Positions 16,682-25,819 of a stretch of DNA of 64,000 nucleotides are shown piece after piece. The DNA lies in contig JACKPB010000012.1 of NCBI GenBank assembly GCA_024233875.1, positions 62,001 to 126,000 of the forward strand. Reading direction: 5' to 3'. How positions within the stretch are numbered: position 1 is the first letter of the stretch; every line of letters starts with the position of its first letter. Below the pieces are notes generated by a model. It made no database searches. It was not told the origin of the DNA and was given only the letters and a program-made list of their open reading frames with translations. Origin of the DNA: Leptospiraceae bacterium (lineage in GTDB: Bacteria > Spirochaetota > Leptospiria > Leptospirales > Leptospiraceae). The position numbers were made by a program, and so were the translations under genes.

Positions 16682-17966
16682 GCGATACACCTCCCTCCAC
16701 GCGGTTCCTACCATTGTTCTTGGCTAAATAAAGAAATCTATCTGCATCTTTCATCAGTTCTTCCGGTGATTGAATCCGGGAATTGGTTTTGGAGATTCCG
16801 ATACTTACTGTAAAACTCAACTCCGTGTTCCCCTTTTCCGAAATAGGAATCTTTAGATTGGAGATCTGCGATCTGATCTCTTCAGCAAGTTCCCGTACTT
16901 CTTTGTCCGAACAGCCTTTCAGATAAATAGCGAACTCCTCCCCTCCCAATCTACCGATGGATTCTGTATGCCGGGATATTTTCTTAATTTTAGAGGCAAA
17001 GTTTTGTAGTACAAGATCACCTGTTTGATGTCCGAACTTGTCGTTGATCGATTTGAAATGGTCAATATCCATCATGATCAGATGAATGTCTTCACCCTGA
17101 AATTTATTTTCGAAAATCACTTCCAGGGATGTCCAGAACATCCTGCGATTGAGAACTCCCGTCAAAAAATCTGTGTTGGCGAGGAGATAGAGTTCTTTAT
17201 TCGCTTTTTGTAATTCAGAGGTTCGATCCAGAACAAGGATTTCCAGTCTTTCTTTCTCGGTCTCCTTCGCTTCTATTAGCTTTTTCTTTTCTTCGTTCAA
17301 CCTTTCTGTCATTTCACGAAATTTTGACTGGAGGAGGGTGAGTTCGTTTTCGGAAACCCGTTGGATATCACTCGATTGATAATCCAGGTGTTCCAGGTCG
17401 ATATTGCCTATCTCACCCGTAAATTTTTTCAAGGGGTTGTTTATGTATTTATTCAGAGCAAAAATCAAAAGATACCAGAGTACGGTTGATTTCAGAATAG
17501 AGTTGAAGGCTATCATCAAGAATCCCGATTGTACTCTCTTGAAGACTATTTTGGGAGATGAGTGAAGAATCACACTTCCCAGAAAAGTAGGTGAATCTGA
17601 GACAGTTCGATAGATCTGAAATTTGTAAAGATAGCTCTCCGGACTAATAGTATTTTTTGTATTACTTAGTTTTACAAACGGTTTGGAATCCTGATCGAGA
17701 ATCTCTATACCTTCTATCACTGCCATCCTTAAGATTCCGGAGGCAATCACTTCCAGCTGAGTTTGATTCAATTCCCAAATTGCCTGATTCAGAGCCTCAG
17801 AAAAAGTTTTTTCTATTGTCTGTAATTCTTCGAGTACACTCTCCTTCGCATTCCTATACTCTATTCCGAAGTAGAAAAGAGTGATGAGAAAGGTAAAACT
17901 GAAATACAATAAGAAAACTGATTTGAGTATTTGTGCAGAAAGCTTAGAAAAATTCAAGGTTTTCAT
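16674..17966 (-). CDS. Membrane diguanylate cyclase (GGDEF)
   Basis: The 430-aa protein has a TM helix at about residues 13-33, a periplasmic sensor of about 110 residues and a second hydrophobic segment near 148-175. A coiled-coil linker (EEKKKLIEAKETEKERL) and a GGDEF domain follow. The domain is intact (DFLTGVLNRRMFW, DIDHFKSINDKFGHQTGD, GRLGGEEF), so it should make c-di-GMP. The inhibitory I-site is altered: RHTE precedes the active loop instead of RxxD. Its gene precedes and overlaps the solute-binding protein gene, consistent with a ligand-sensing pair. Confidence 0.87.
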   Translation of the reverse strand: MKTLNFSKLSAQILKSVFLLYFSFTFLITLFYFGIEYRNAKESVLEELQTIEKTFSEALNQAIWELNQTQLEVIASGILRMAVIEGIEILDQDSKPFVKLSNTKNTISPESYLYKFQIYRTVSDSPTFLGSVILHSSPKIVFKRVQSGFLMIAFNSILKSTVLWYLLIFALNKYINNPLKKFTGEIGNIDLEHLDYQSSDIQRVSENELTLLQSKFREMTERLNEEKKKLIEAKETEKERLEILVLDRTSELQKANKELYLLANTDFLTGVLNRRMFWTSLEVIFENKFQGEDIHLIMMDIDHFKSINDKFGHQTGDLVLQNFASKIKKISRHTESIGRLGGEEFAIYLKGCSDKEVRELAEEIRSQISNLKIPISEKGNTELSFTVSIGISKTNSRIQSPEELMKDADRFLYLAKNNGRNRVEGGVSHA

Positions 17967-18847
17967 CTATTCAATCTATCCTTAGTCTGAATCAACTTGA
18001 TTACCCACCTTACCGACTGATTTTGCTCGTGCGGAAGTTTTTGATAGGGAGCCATAGGCAATTTGGAGATAGATTCCCCAAACCTCTTTTCATATTTCTT
18101 CATTAGATATTTCTAATTTTACCATTTTTCTTAAAAATTCTTAAAACAAAATTGTATGCGTAATTTGAGTTAATAATTAAATATTTCTGATTTCAGTCAA
18201 TAGGAATTTGGATATTTCCGATTGTATCCTTCCTCAAAATCCTCACCCGGAAGACCCTGTTTTATTTCAAACTAGATACGGTAAAGTCAATAGTTAATTA
18301 TCTAAAAAATACTCAGACAATTCACTAATGATTCTCCCGGGATTCATAGTAATAACTTATATTGGGCAATTTTTTATTCTTCCGAACATTTTTTTTATAT
18401 AAAATCATATTTTACAATCGGATCAGTAAAAATAGGGGTTTGGGGATGATGAGTCCCTGCTATTTGAGCTCAGTCGAATCATTGCCGAAAGGCTTCCTTT
18501 CATTGTCCTAAGCTTTCACATCAGGTGCTTAAGGTGAGGTTCTAATTATTTTATCAAAGGTGCTAATTGATTTACCAATTCTCATAAATAATTACATTTT
18601 TTCTATTTCAGTATGTCGCCATTTTGTAGCAGATTTCTCTTTGAACGAGTAAACCTTTTGAAAATGACTATAAGAACATACGACCGAATTGATAAGAAAA
18701 AATAGTATTTAAAAAATCTGTAAATCTTCCTACTCAGCTAAATATGATAAGAATCATACGAAACTCAATAAGAATTAAAAAAATTGAAAAGACATTTTCA
18801 AAGATATGTAGTAGTTATCTAATTATTAGTCCTTTAGGAGGATACTT
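17967..18847. other. 880-bp spacer with repeat D (18431-18545) and repeat C (18572-18674), both inverted
   Basis: The two repeats sit side by side in reverse orientation relative to the 43.5 and 56.9 kb copies. The rest is AT-rich and I see no gene. AGGAGG at 18837-18842 serves the porin gene that follows. Confidence 0.6.
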
Positions 18848-20335
18848 ATGAATAAATTTAAGATCATCATAAGCATTTTTATTATACTGTTTTTTACTAA
18901 TCATGCTTTCGCTGTGAATGGCATTCTGCTCCCATCCTTTGGAGTTAGATACTCTGCCATGGGAGGGGCTTCTTCCGCTCTCCACGGTTCGGCTATGGAC
19001 ATTGCTACCAATCCCGCCAATATGGCCAGAAACAAACAAAATGCGATAGTAGAGGGGGGAGCATCCTATCTAATGCCCAGGCTGGAGTACAAGGACTATT
19101 ATGTGAGTCCAACGTCTCCCGATTCAACCTATGTAAATAATGTTAGCAATACACAAAATAAATTGAATGGCTACATCATGCCCCATCTGGCCTACACATC
19201 CAAAGTGAATGAAAACTTTGCCTGGGGGATTGGTATGTATGCTTACGGTGGTGGTGGTTCCAGGTTTGATGGGATCGTAAGACCCGTTCCCGGTTTTTCG
19301 GGTGGAAACATCATGGGAGGTGTCGGACAAAATCCCAATCCGACGATCAATCAAATGATGGCGGCTCAGGGCATAGGTCAATTTCCCTACATAGGCAATT
19401 CCAAGTATCTCAGAGAGAATACATTTTCGGAGATTCAAATCGGAAAAATCACACCCGGCATAGCTTACAAATTTGGAAAATTGAGTTTGGGTTTGGGTTT
19501 GGATGTCGGGGTTGGAACCTTACAGTGGAGATGGACTTTTTCCGATCCTATGGGAGCCATGGAACTGCCCGGTGCCGGCTATCGTTATCGGGGGAATACA
19601 GCAGTTGCTTATTCCGGTCATGTGGGTTTGACTTATGAACTCTCGGAACACGTCGCTATTGCTTATACCTATCAGGCTCTCTCCAAATTCAATTTCAACG
19701 GAAAGACCAGTATCGATGCGGGAGACCCTACAAAGTACTGGGCACTGGACACATCTGCCTACATGAAATTGCCTGAGTCCCACAGAGGGGGGATTGCTTA
19801 TTCAAAGGATGGTCTGACCCTAAGTTTGGATCTCGGTTACATCAAGTGGTCGGGAGCAATGAGTTCAATGTCTTTTGTCACCAGTCAGGTCTGGGTCAAT
19901 CTACCGCCCATGGATGCGTCTATAGCCGCCAATCCTAAAGGAAATGATACCAATGTCCTAAAGTTTGACCTCAAATGGAATGATCAGAGGGTCATCGCTC
20001 TGGGTTTTGAATACAAACCCAATACCCTTGCCTACAGACTCGGATACAACTACGCCAAGAGTCCGATCACCGGGGCAGGGATGAATCCAATGTTTCCGGG
20101 ATTGACCAATCAACACTTTACGGGTGGTCTGGGAATTTCCTTTGATAGATTGGATTTTGATATGGCAGTTGAATATGCAACCAGTCAGTGGATTCGTTCT
20201 TCAGACATGTCCAACTGGGAAATGTTTACCGCTTTTTCAGCCCTGAATACAGCGGGAAATCAAATGCCGTACTACCAGGCTTCTATGAAAATGACTCTGG
20301 TCACTCCTATGATTGCTGTCAGATATAATTTTTAG
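18848..20335 (+). CDS. OmpP1/FadL/TodX-family outer-membrane transporter
   Basis: The 495-aa protein has a signal peptide cut after AFA (residue 23) and the FadL-type N-terminal plug motif (FGVRYSAMGGASSALHGSAMDIATNPANMAR). Many alternating beta strands follow, ending in a terminal aromatic (RYNF). The family imports hydrophobic compounds such as long-chain fatty acids across the outer membrane. AGGAGG 6 nt before the ATG supports the start. It is convergent with the GGDEF-EAL gene, 9 bp away. Confidence 0.85.
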   Translation: MNKFKIIISIFIILFFTNHAFAVNGILLPSFGVRYSAMGGASSALHGSAMDIATNPANMARNKQNAIVEGGASYLMPRLEYKDYYVSPTSPDSTYVNNVSNTQNKLNGYIMPHLAYTSKVNENFAWGIGMYAYGGGGSRFDGIVRPVPGFSGGNIMGGVGQNPNPTINQMMAAQGIGQFPYIGNSKYLRENTFSEIQIGKITPGIAYKFGKLSLGLGLDVGVGTLQWRWTFSDPMGAMELPGAGYRYRGNTAVAYSGHVGLTYELSEHVAIAYTYQALSKFNFNGKTSIDAGDPTKYWALDTSAYMKLPESHRGGIAYSKDGLTLSLDLGYIKWSGAMSSMSFVTSQVWVNLPPMDASIAANPKGNDTNVLKFDLKWNDQRVIALGFEYKPNTLAYRLGYNYAKSPITGAGMNPMFPGLTNQHFTGGLGISFDRLDFDMAVEYATSQWIRSSDMSNWEMFTAFSALNTAGNQMPYYQASMKMTLVTPMIAVRYNF

Positions 20336-20344
20336 ATTCCGGAC

Positions 20345-22540
20345 TTATGGTTGGGTGGAGAAATCTCTCAACCATGTGATGAGCTCGGTTGCGGGTAGGG
20401 GTTTGGAAAAATAGTATCCCTGGATGATGTAACAACTTTTTTCCCAGAGATATTCGAGTTGTTCTACCTTCTCAACTCCCTCTGCTATGATTCTGTATTC
20501 GAATGCCGTTCCGAGTTGGATCATAGCATTGATCAATGCCCGATCCGCTTTGGTATTTCGACTCAGGGCATTCACAAAACTTCTGTCCAATTTTAGTTCA
20601 TTCATCGGATATTTTTGAAGATAGGTGAGACTGGAGTATCCCGTCCCGAAGTCATCCAATGAAAGTTGGACGCCCAATTTATGTAAGTGATGAAAGGTGC
20701 TGATCAGTTCGGGTTTGTCTTCCATCATCAGGCTCTCGGTGATTTCCAGAGTCAGAACTCCCGCAGGCACTGAGTACTTTTTCAAAAGATCATCAATTTT
20801 TTCAATCAGAGTAGAACCGGAAAAGTCAGACACAGAAAGATTGACCGAAACATTCGGAATCATTATTCCTGAGTCATTCCAGGCCCTCCATTGCTTGAGA
20901 CTGTTCTCCAGAACCCAGAAATCAATTGCTCCGATGAGACCGCTATCTTCCGCAACGGGAATGAAATTCATAGGGGAGATCAGACCCCACTGGGGATGTT
21001 TCCAGCGAATCAGGGATTCCACACCGTGAATGGAATTTTTCCGTATGTCCACCTGTGGTTGGTAGTAGACTTCAAACTCATTCTGAACCAAAGCCTTTCT
21101 CAATTCGGACTCCATTCTCAGTCTGGCTGTGGCATGTTCATTCATCTCGGATTGATAGAAGCGAAATGTATTTCTTCCTTCAGCCTTTGCCCGATACATA
21201 GCCACATCTGCATATTTGAGTAGGGTTTCTACATCGGTTGCATCGTTGGGTGCCATGCTGATTCCGATGCTTGCTGAGGTTTGGAATTCATTTCCGTCCA
21301 AAAAAACATTTTCCTGAATGTTCTCCAGAATCTTTTCGGTTAAGGTTTGAACTCCGGTTTCATTGGTATCCGGAACTAAGATGAGAAATTCATCTCCTCC
21401 GAGTCGGGCTAAGGTATCATCGGGCTTGATGCAGAGAAGTAGACGCTTGGCTATCTTTTTCAATAGTAGATCACCCGTATTGTGTCCGAGTGAGTCATTT
21501 ACAGTCTTGAATCGATCCAGGTCGAGAAAAATAAAAGCAATGGAACTCATCCCGGGCTTGATCTGGGAGATCAGTCGATTGGCTCGATCCTTGAATAGAT
21601 TTCGATTGGCAAGACCTGTCAGAGAATCATAAAAAGCTAATTGATGAATTTGTTGTTGATTTTCTTCATGTTCGAGGGCAAGACTGCAGAGATGGACACA
21701 GGCGGCTACCATTTTCCTGTGAAAGTCACTTGCCCCTCTGGGTTCTCTGTAGTACAGAGCAAAGGTTCCCCTGACCCGTCCATCTCTGAGTTTGATGGGT
21801 GTTGACCAACAGGCTCTTAGATTCAGAGGAAGGGCTAAGTCTTTGTAGTCTTCCCAGAGAGGATCAGTTTCAATATCAACAACCTCCACGGGTTCACCGC
21901 GATAGGCGGAAGTTCCGCAGGAACCTGTCTTGGGACCGATGGGAAGGTTTTCTATCGCATCACTGAATACCTTAGGAATGGAAGGACCCGCACAGGGATG
22001 CAATCTTCCTCCAGCATCTACCAAAAGAACTGAACAGAGAACATCGGTAGCCAGTGACTCTACTCTCCGACAGAGTATGTCCATAATCAGGCTGATGGGC
22101 TTGCCTGTGGCTACAGACTCGAGAACTTCGTTCTGCAAAAGTCGAATGCCTTCTAATTCTTTTTGATCTTCCAGACTTTGGAAACAGAGCAAGACCCCCG
22201 AGGCTTCCTCGGATCGGATGGGTTGGAGAAAGATTTCGATGGAATGGGACTTCTTTTGTGAATCTCCTATCCTTTCTGTAATTTTCACTGTTTCCAGTTC
22301 GGAAAGGGAAGATTGAAGCATGCCCCATCGGGCTCTATCCAAAGTGGGAAAGATTTCAAAAATGAAAGATGCTTCTTTGGAAACATCAAACTCAAAAAGC
22401 TTATCGGAAAAAAAATCATTTTTCCAAATGAGTTTTCCGTTCCAATCTAAAAATGCAAAGGGAATAGGAAGATGCAATAGAATCTCTCCGGTGAGGGTTC
22501 CGGAAGGATGATTGGAAATAATGTTCAATAAGGTCTTCAC
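20345..22540 (-). CDS. PAS-GAF-GGDEF-EAL c-di-GMP turnover protein
   Basis: This 731-aa soluble protein has a PAS-like sensor (about 20-130), a GAF domain (about 140-300, with GSCGTSAYRGEPV), a GGDEF domain (ARLGGDEFLILV near 380) and an EAL domain. EAL residues are complete: ESLIRW near 510, VNLSVSDF, LEITES, LDDFGTGYSS, LKLDRSFV and AEGVE. Both cyclase and phosphodiesterase chemistry are possible. The I-site position reads KPDD rather than RxxD. The start is GTG 22540 with AAGGGA upstream. It lacks TM helices, so the GAF and PAS domains must sense a cytoplasmic signal. Confidence 0.9.
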   Translation of the reverse strand: MKTLLNIISNHPSGTLTGEILLHLPIPFAFLDWNGKLIWKNDFFSDKLFEFDVSKEASFIFEIFPTLDRARWGMLQSSLSELETVKITERIGDSQKKSHSIEIFLQPIRSEEASGVLLCFQSLEDQKELEGIRLLQNEVLESVATGKPISLIMDILCRRVESLATDVLCSVLLVDAGGRLHPCAGPSIPKVFSDAIENLPIGPKTGSCGTSAYRGEPVEVVDIETDPLWEDYKDLALPLNLRACWSTPIKLRDGRVRGTFALYYREPRGASDFHRKMVAACVHLCSLALEHEENQQQIHQLAFYDSLTGLANRNLFKDRANRLISQIKPGMSSIAFIFLDLDRFKTVNDSLGHNTGDLLLKKIAKRLLLCIKPDDTLARLGGDEFLILVPDTNETGVQTLTEKILENIQENVFLDGNEFQTSASIGISMAPNDATDVETLLKYADVAMYRAKAEGRNTFRFYQSEMNEHATARLRMESELRKALVQNEFEVYYQPQVDIRKNSIHGVESLIRWKHPQWGLISPMNFIPVAEDSGLIGAIDFWVLENSLKQWRAWNDSGIMIPNVSVNLSVSDFSGSTLIEKIDDLLKKYSVPAGVLTLEITESLMMEDKPELISTFHHLHKLGVQLSLDDFGTGYSSLTYLQKYPMNELKLDRSFVNALSRNTKADRALINAMIQLGTAFEYRIIAEGVEKVEQLEYLWEKSCYIIQGYYFSKPLPATELITWLRDFSTQP

Positions 22541-23479
22541 AATGATTCCCTTGTCATACCTATTTTTCTGGCATATTTAATAAGAACAGGATTATGAATT
22601 CCAAAATAAAAGAAATAAATTTTTTTAAAATAATTCATCTTCATTTATCGAAGCCAAAATTCCCTGGAAACTGATTCTTTTATGAACAAATTAATTTCTT
22701 TCGTTTCCTCTTGTAAATTTCTTTCCGGAAATCTTCAACAATCTCAATCTCAAAACTAAAGTCAGGTTTTGGTTTTGATTCATTTTTTAATGAATGATTG
22801 GCTCTCTTCCAATGTGAATTCAAACCCCGGAATTGTCATTTGAGAGAAGGGTTTCTCCGGATCCGGATCGAAGATTGGAGAAAGATACAATTTTGTTAGG
22901 TGAATGAATTCCACTCCTTATTTATGATTCAATCTAAATGAAAGCACAATTTCCAAAAAGTAGTGGATAGAATTCCAAATCTGATTTTGGATCAACAGAT
23001 GGAGACATCGAAAGGGTCGATTTTTTTGTAGGAATTCATCGTTCCCTTCCAATATTTTAAAAAGTCCGGCGATAGATAGAAATAAGAATCTAAACTTCTT
23101 TACTCACCTTCCGCTCATCGCACGAAAGGTCAGCTTATGGAAAGTGAGTCTTCCGGCAATGGTTCGACCGGGCTCTATCAATCGGGGACTATCGTCCCAA
23201 ATCCCCTTTTTTTATTGTTTGATTAGTAAAATCTGATTTTGAAAAAAAAACAATAGTGTACTCCTAGTTCTTGATTCGATTGTAGTACTTCTTTTCATTT
23301 CCGCCCGCATTCGGCTGAATGAGGAGATTCAAAGCCTGAAGGGACTCAGAAAGAGATTCATTGAATTCTTCCCGGTTGAAAACTTATTTCCTTTTAAAAA
23401 ATCATTAGAAATTGGGAGTGAATTAGAAACTCTAAAGAAAAATATGGTCAGAAATGCTTGGTTTTGAACAGATTCCGAT
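22541..23479. other. 940-bp spacer with repeat D (23098-23215) and a start-less ORF
   Basis: Bases 22541-23095 hold nothing I can name. Repeat D follows, including its GGGGACTATCGTCCC hairpin and the AAATCTGATTTTGAAA tail. The last 225 bp form the small open frame described separately. Confidence 0.55.
23243..23467 (+). CDS. Small membrane-anchored ORF without a standard start codon
   Basis: A 74-codon stop-to-stop frame reads as a hydrophobic segment (VLLVLDSIVVLLFISARIRL) followed by a charged helix (EEIQSLKGLRKRFIEFFPVENL). It ends 12 bp before the Cmr1-like start. It has no ATG, GTG or TTG in frame before the hydrophobic part. It begins just after an A9 run in repeat D, so a frameshift or an upstream fusion is possible. 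The sequence looks like real protein, but expression is unproven. Confidence 0.35.
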   Translation, partial: KKNNSVLLVLDSIVVLLFISARIRLNEEIQSLKGLRKRFIEFFPVENLFPFKKSLEIGSELETLKKNMVRNAWF

Positions 23480-24568
23480 ATGAACTCAATTGTGTTTGAT
23501 TGCAAACTGATCACTCCTCTTTTTTTGGGGAGTTCTCATCCCGAAGAATCGGAACTACGCTCTGTCGGACTGAAGAGAGTTCTCCGGTTCTGGTGGAGGG
23601 TGCGGAATGTGCATTTCCCCGGAGGAGTTTCCGATAGATCGAAATTCATTCAAAAGGAAAATGATTTGTTTCTACCGGGAGGTGGCAGGAGTAAGTTTTT
23701 TCTGTACATCTCCGTCCGACCCGATCCGGATGATTTTGAAACCGGGATTTGGAATCTCATCGATTCACGGATTCTCGAAAATGGGAAGGGCAGAAAGTAT
23801 CGAATTCCCGGTTTTTCCCGAACAGGTATGCACTATCTATTTTATTCGCATTTCATGGATACCAAACAATATGTAAAGCCCGGTTCAAAATTTAAAATCA
23901 AACTAACCATCATAGATCCTAAGTATCAGGATGAGATTCTGGATGCGTTTTTACTCATGTACCTCTTCGGTGGTCTGGGGATCAATTCAAGAAAAGGCGC
24001 GGGAACCTATGAGATTCTGAAAGTTCAATCCAAGGAAATTACCTCCCATCCTCTTCTGGAATTTTTAAAACTACAAAACTCATCCCTCTCCGAATTCAAA
24101 AAATTTCTTCTGGAGAAACGATTGTTTCAGGAATCGGGAAGCGAGTCTCTGTTTTTGAACAGGAAGATCCAGTTGATGATTTTTCAGGGAAGAGACTCCT
24201 GGGAAGAAGCACTTGAGTTTTTGGGGAAGTCTCTTCTCCGATTTCAGAATAAGAAAAACTGGAGGATCATCTCTTTTCCCAAGTTTTTTCATCTTCAAAA
24301 AGAAAAGATCCATTTCCTGCCGACTGAAGGCATTTCCAATCAGAATCCCTCAGGAAGGATAGACAAAAGATTCTTTCCTATCATCCTAAAAGTACTTAAG
24401 ATCAATGGATACTTCTATCCCTTCCTACTTTACATTCCCGGTTTGAATCGTTTGGACAACCAACCTGTAGCCAAAGGGGAATCCATGTCCCTAAAGATTC
24501 AAAAATTTCTCAAATCCATAATGAATATGGAATCCGAATCCAAGTTTACCGAAATCATAGATAAGTAA
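23480..24568 (+). CDS. Orphan Cmr1-like RAMP protein
   Basis: The 362-aa protein begins with the hallmark of Cmr1, the type III-B effector subunit: FDCKLITPLFLG, then ELR..LK.VLRFWWRV (LRFWWR at residues 35-40). A glycine-rich RAMP loop GGLGINSRKGAGTYEI lies at about 163-178. Cmr1 normally sits at the 3' end of the guide RNA in the Cmr complex. None of cas10/cmr2-6, cas6 or a CRISPR array is found within this window. Its neighbours are a c-di-GMP protein and a metabolic operon. It may serve an imported or distant Cmr complex, or be a repurposed RNA-binding RAMP. Length is in the normal Cmr1 range. Confidence 0.78.
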   Translation: MNSIVFDCKLITPLFLGSSHPEESELRSVGLKRVLRFWWRVRNVHFPGGVSDRSKFIQKENDLFLPGGGRSKFFLYISVRPDPDDFETGIWNLIDSRILENGKGRKYRIPGFSRTGMHYLFYSHFMDTKQYVKPGSKFKIKLTIIDPKYQDEILDAFLLMYLFGGLGINSRKGAGTYEILKVQSKEITSHPLLEFLKLQNSSLSEFKKFLLEKRLFQESGSESLFLNRKIQLMIFQGRDSWEEALEFLGKSLLRFQNKKNWRIISFPKFFHLQKEKIHFLPTEGISNQNPSGRIDKRFFPIILKVLKINGYFYPFLLYIPGLNRLDNQPVAKGESMSLKIQKFLKSIMNMESESKFTEIIDK

Positions 24569-25078
24569 ATCTAATGAAATGTTTCCTCTGAAGCCTGAAT
24601 CTTTACACAGAATCCCTCCCTCACTTATTTGAGAAAATTCTTTTTTGACAATCAGAGAATTCTCTCCGACCGAAGAAATCTGAATACTCGGGATTGAAAG
24701 ATTGAGACTTCCCCGTTCTCAAAAGATTTTTCATTCCTGAATCACTTAAGGATGAATTCTAAAATTCCATTCACTGATTGAGATCGCAATCTGCTAGAAA
24801 TAAAAATCGAACGTTCGTTCTTAAATTTATTGACTTCCGGGCTATCGGATTTACTATGGTGCTCGGACTATCGTAAGTACTTCCGCCAGGGTATCGATTT
24901 TTTCTATCCCTCCCTCCCGGATAGGGTCAGCCAATCACTTACGGAAAGTTTTCAGAAGACGTTGGGGCAGAATTCCAAAAAACCCAATCATTTTTTGGAA
25001 GGGATAGAAGATTTCATCGGAAAAGGTCTTGCTTGTGAAGGATAAATATGAAAACTCAGAGGAAAAAACGGGGGAAAG
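24569..25078. other. 510-bp spacer upstream of the SDR operon
   Basis: It contains the operator and promoter described next. A 71-codon TTG frame (24830-25045) starts inside the promoter. Its end (FLEGIEDFIGKGLACEG) faintly recalls a TetR tail, but I do not accept it as a gene. Confidence 0.5.
24808..24857 (+). promoter_or_regulatory. Promoter of the SDR operon with TetR-type palindrome
   Basis: The palindrome CGAACGTTCG (24808-24817, extended by TTC) has the GAACGnnCGTTC look of TetR/AcrR operators. Twelve bp downstream is TTGACT (24830-24835), then after 16 bp TACTAT (24852-24857). The operon's first ATG is at 25079, leaving a 220-nt leader. The regulator is not identified; the window's only TetR gene is at 42.3-42.9 kb. 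Confidence 0.4.
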
Positions 25079-25819
25079 ATGAAGCAATTATTTGATGTTT
25101 CCGGAAAGACAATTTTGATTACGGGTGCGAGCAGGGGGATCGGAAAGAGTCTTGCTCTCGGATTTCGGGATGCGGGTGCTAAGGTATTCGGAACAGGAAC
25201 TTCCGAGTCATCGATATCCTGGATGGAATCCGAATCTATCCACGGGCGAGTCGGGGACTTCACAAAAGATGATGTCTCCAGGGATTTGATCGGTTCTATT
25301 AAGAAAGAACACGGAAAGCTGGATGTTTTGATCAATAATGCAGGTATCTCTTCCCACACCCCCATATCCATGATGAAAGACGATGAAATGAACCGCATCA
25401 TCGATATCAATTTCAAGGGTGTGTTCCGTATGTGTCAGGCCTACTACAAAACCCACAAACATGAAGGTGGAACTATCATCAATATCTCTTCCGTTCTCGG
25501 TCTTACAGGATTCACTCTGGCATCCGTCTATTCTGGAACAAAGGGAGCTGTGATACAGATGAGTAAGGCAATGGTTGCGGAATGGGGGAGTAAGTTTCGT
25601 ATCAATGTAATTTGTCCGGGTTTCATAGAAACCGAAATGACTGAAAATATGCAGGGCAAGGGAAATCTCATGGAAGAGTTCAACTCGAGGATTCCGATGA
25701 GAAGAATGGGAAAACCGGAAGAACTTCTGGGAGCGGCTATTTTCCTTGCGAGTGATGCGTCTTCCTATATGACCGCCTCGACTCTTGTGATCGACGGTGG
25801 AATGACGGGAACTGTATGA
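25079..25819 (+). CDS. Short-chain dehydrogenase/reductase (classical SDR)
   Basis: The 246-aa protein has the cofactor motif TGASRGIG (about 15-22), NNAG, the catalytic Ser in NISSV and YSGTK (Tyr/Lys). It ends with the FabG-like PGFIETEMT...LASDASSYMTASTLVIDGG. It reduces or oxidises a carbonyl with NAD(P)H; the substrate is unknown. It is the first of five genes joined by overlaps (ATGA with the next). GGGG four bases before the ATG gives a ribosome site. Confidence 0.9.
   Translation: MKQLFDVSGKTILITGASRGIGKSLALGFRDAGAKVFGTGTSESSISWMESESIHGRVGDFTKDDVSRDLIGSIKKEHGKLDVLINNAGISSHTPISMMKDDEMNRIIDINFKGVFRMCQAYYKTHKHEGGTIINISSVLGLTGFTLASVYSGTKGAVIQMSKAMVAEWGSKFRINVICPGFIETEMTENMQGKGNLMEEFNSRIPMRRMGKPEELLGAAIFLASDASSYMTASTLVIDGGMTGTV

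Noticed and set aside
24830..25045. 71-codon gene before the SDR operon
   Set aside because: Its only start is a TTG that is part of the predicted -35 box. The faint TetR-like tail is too short to support a gene.
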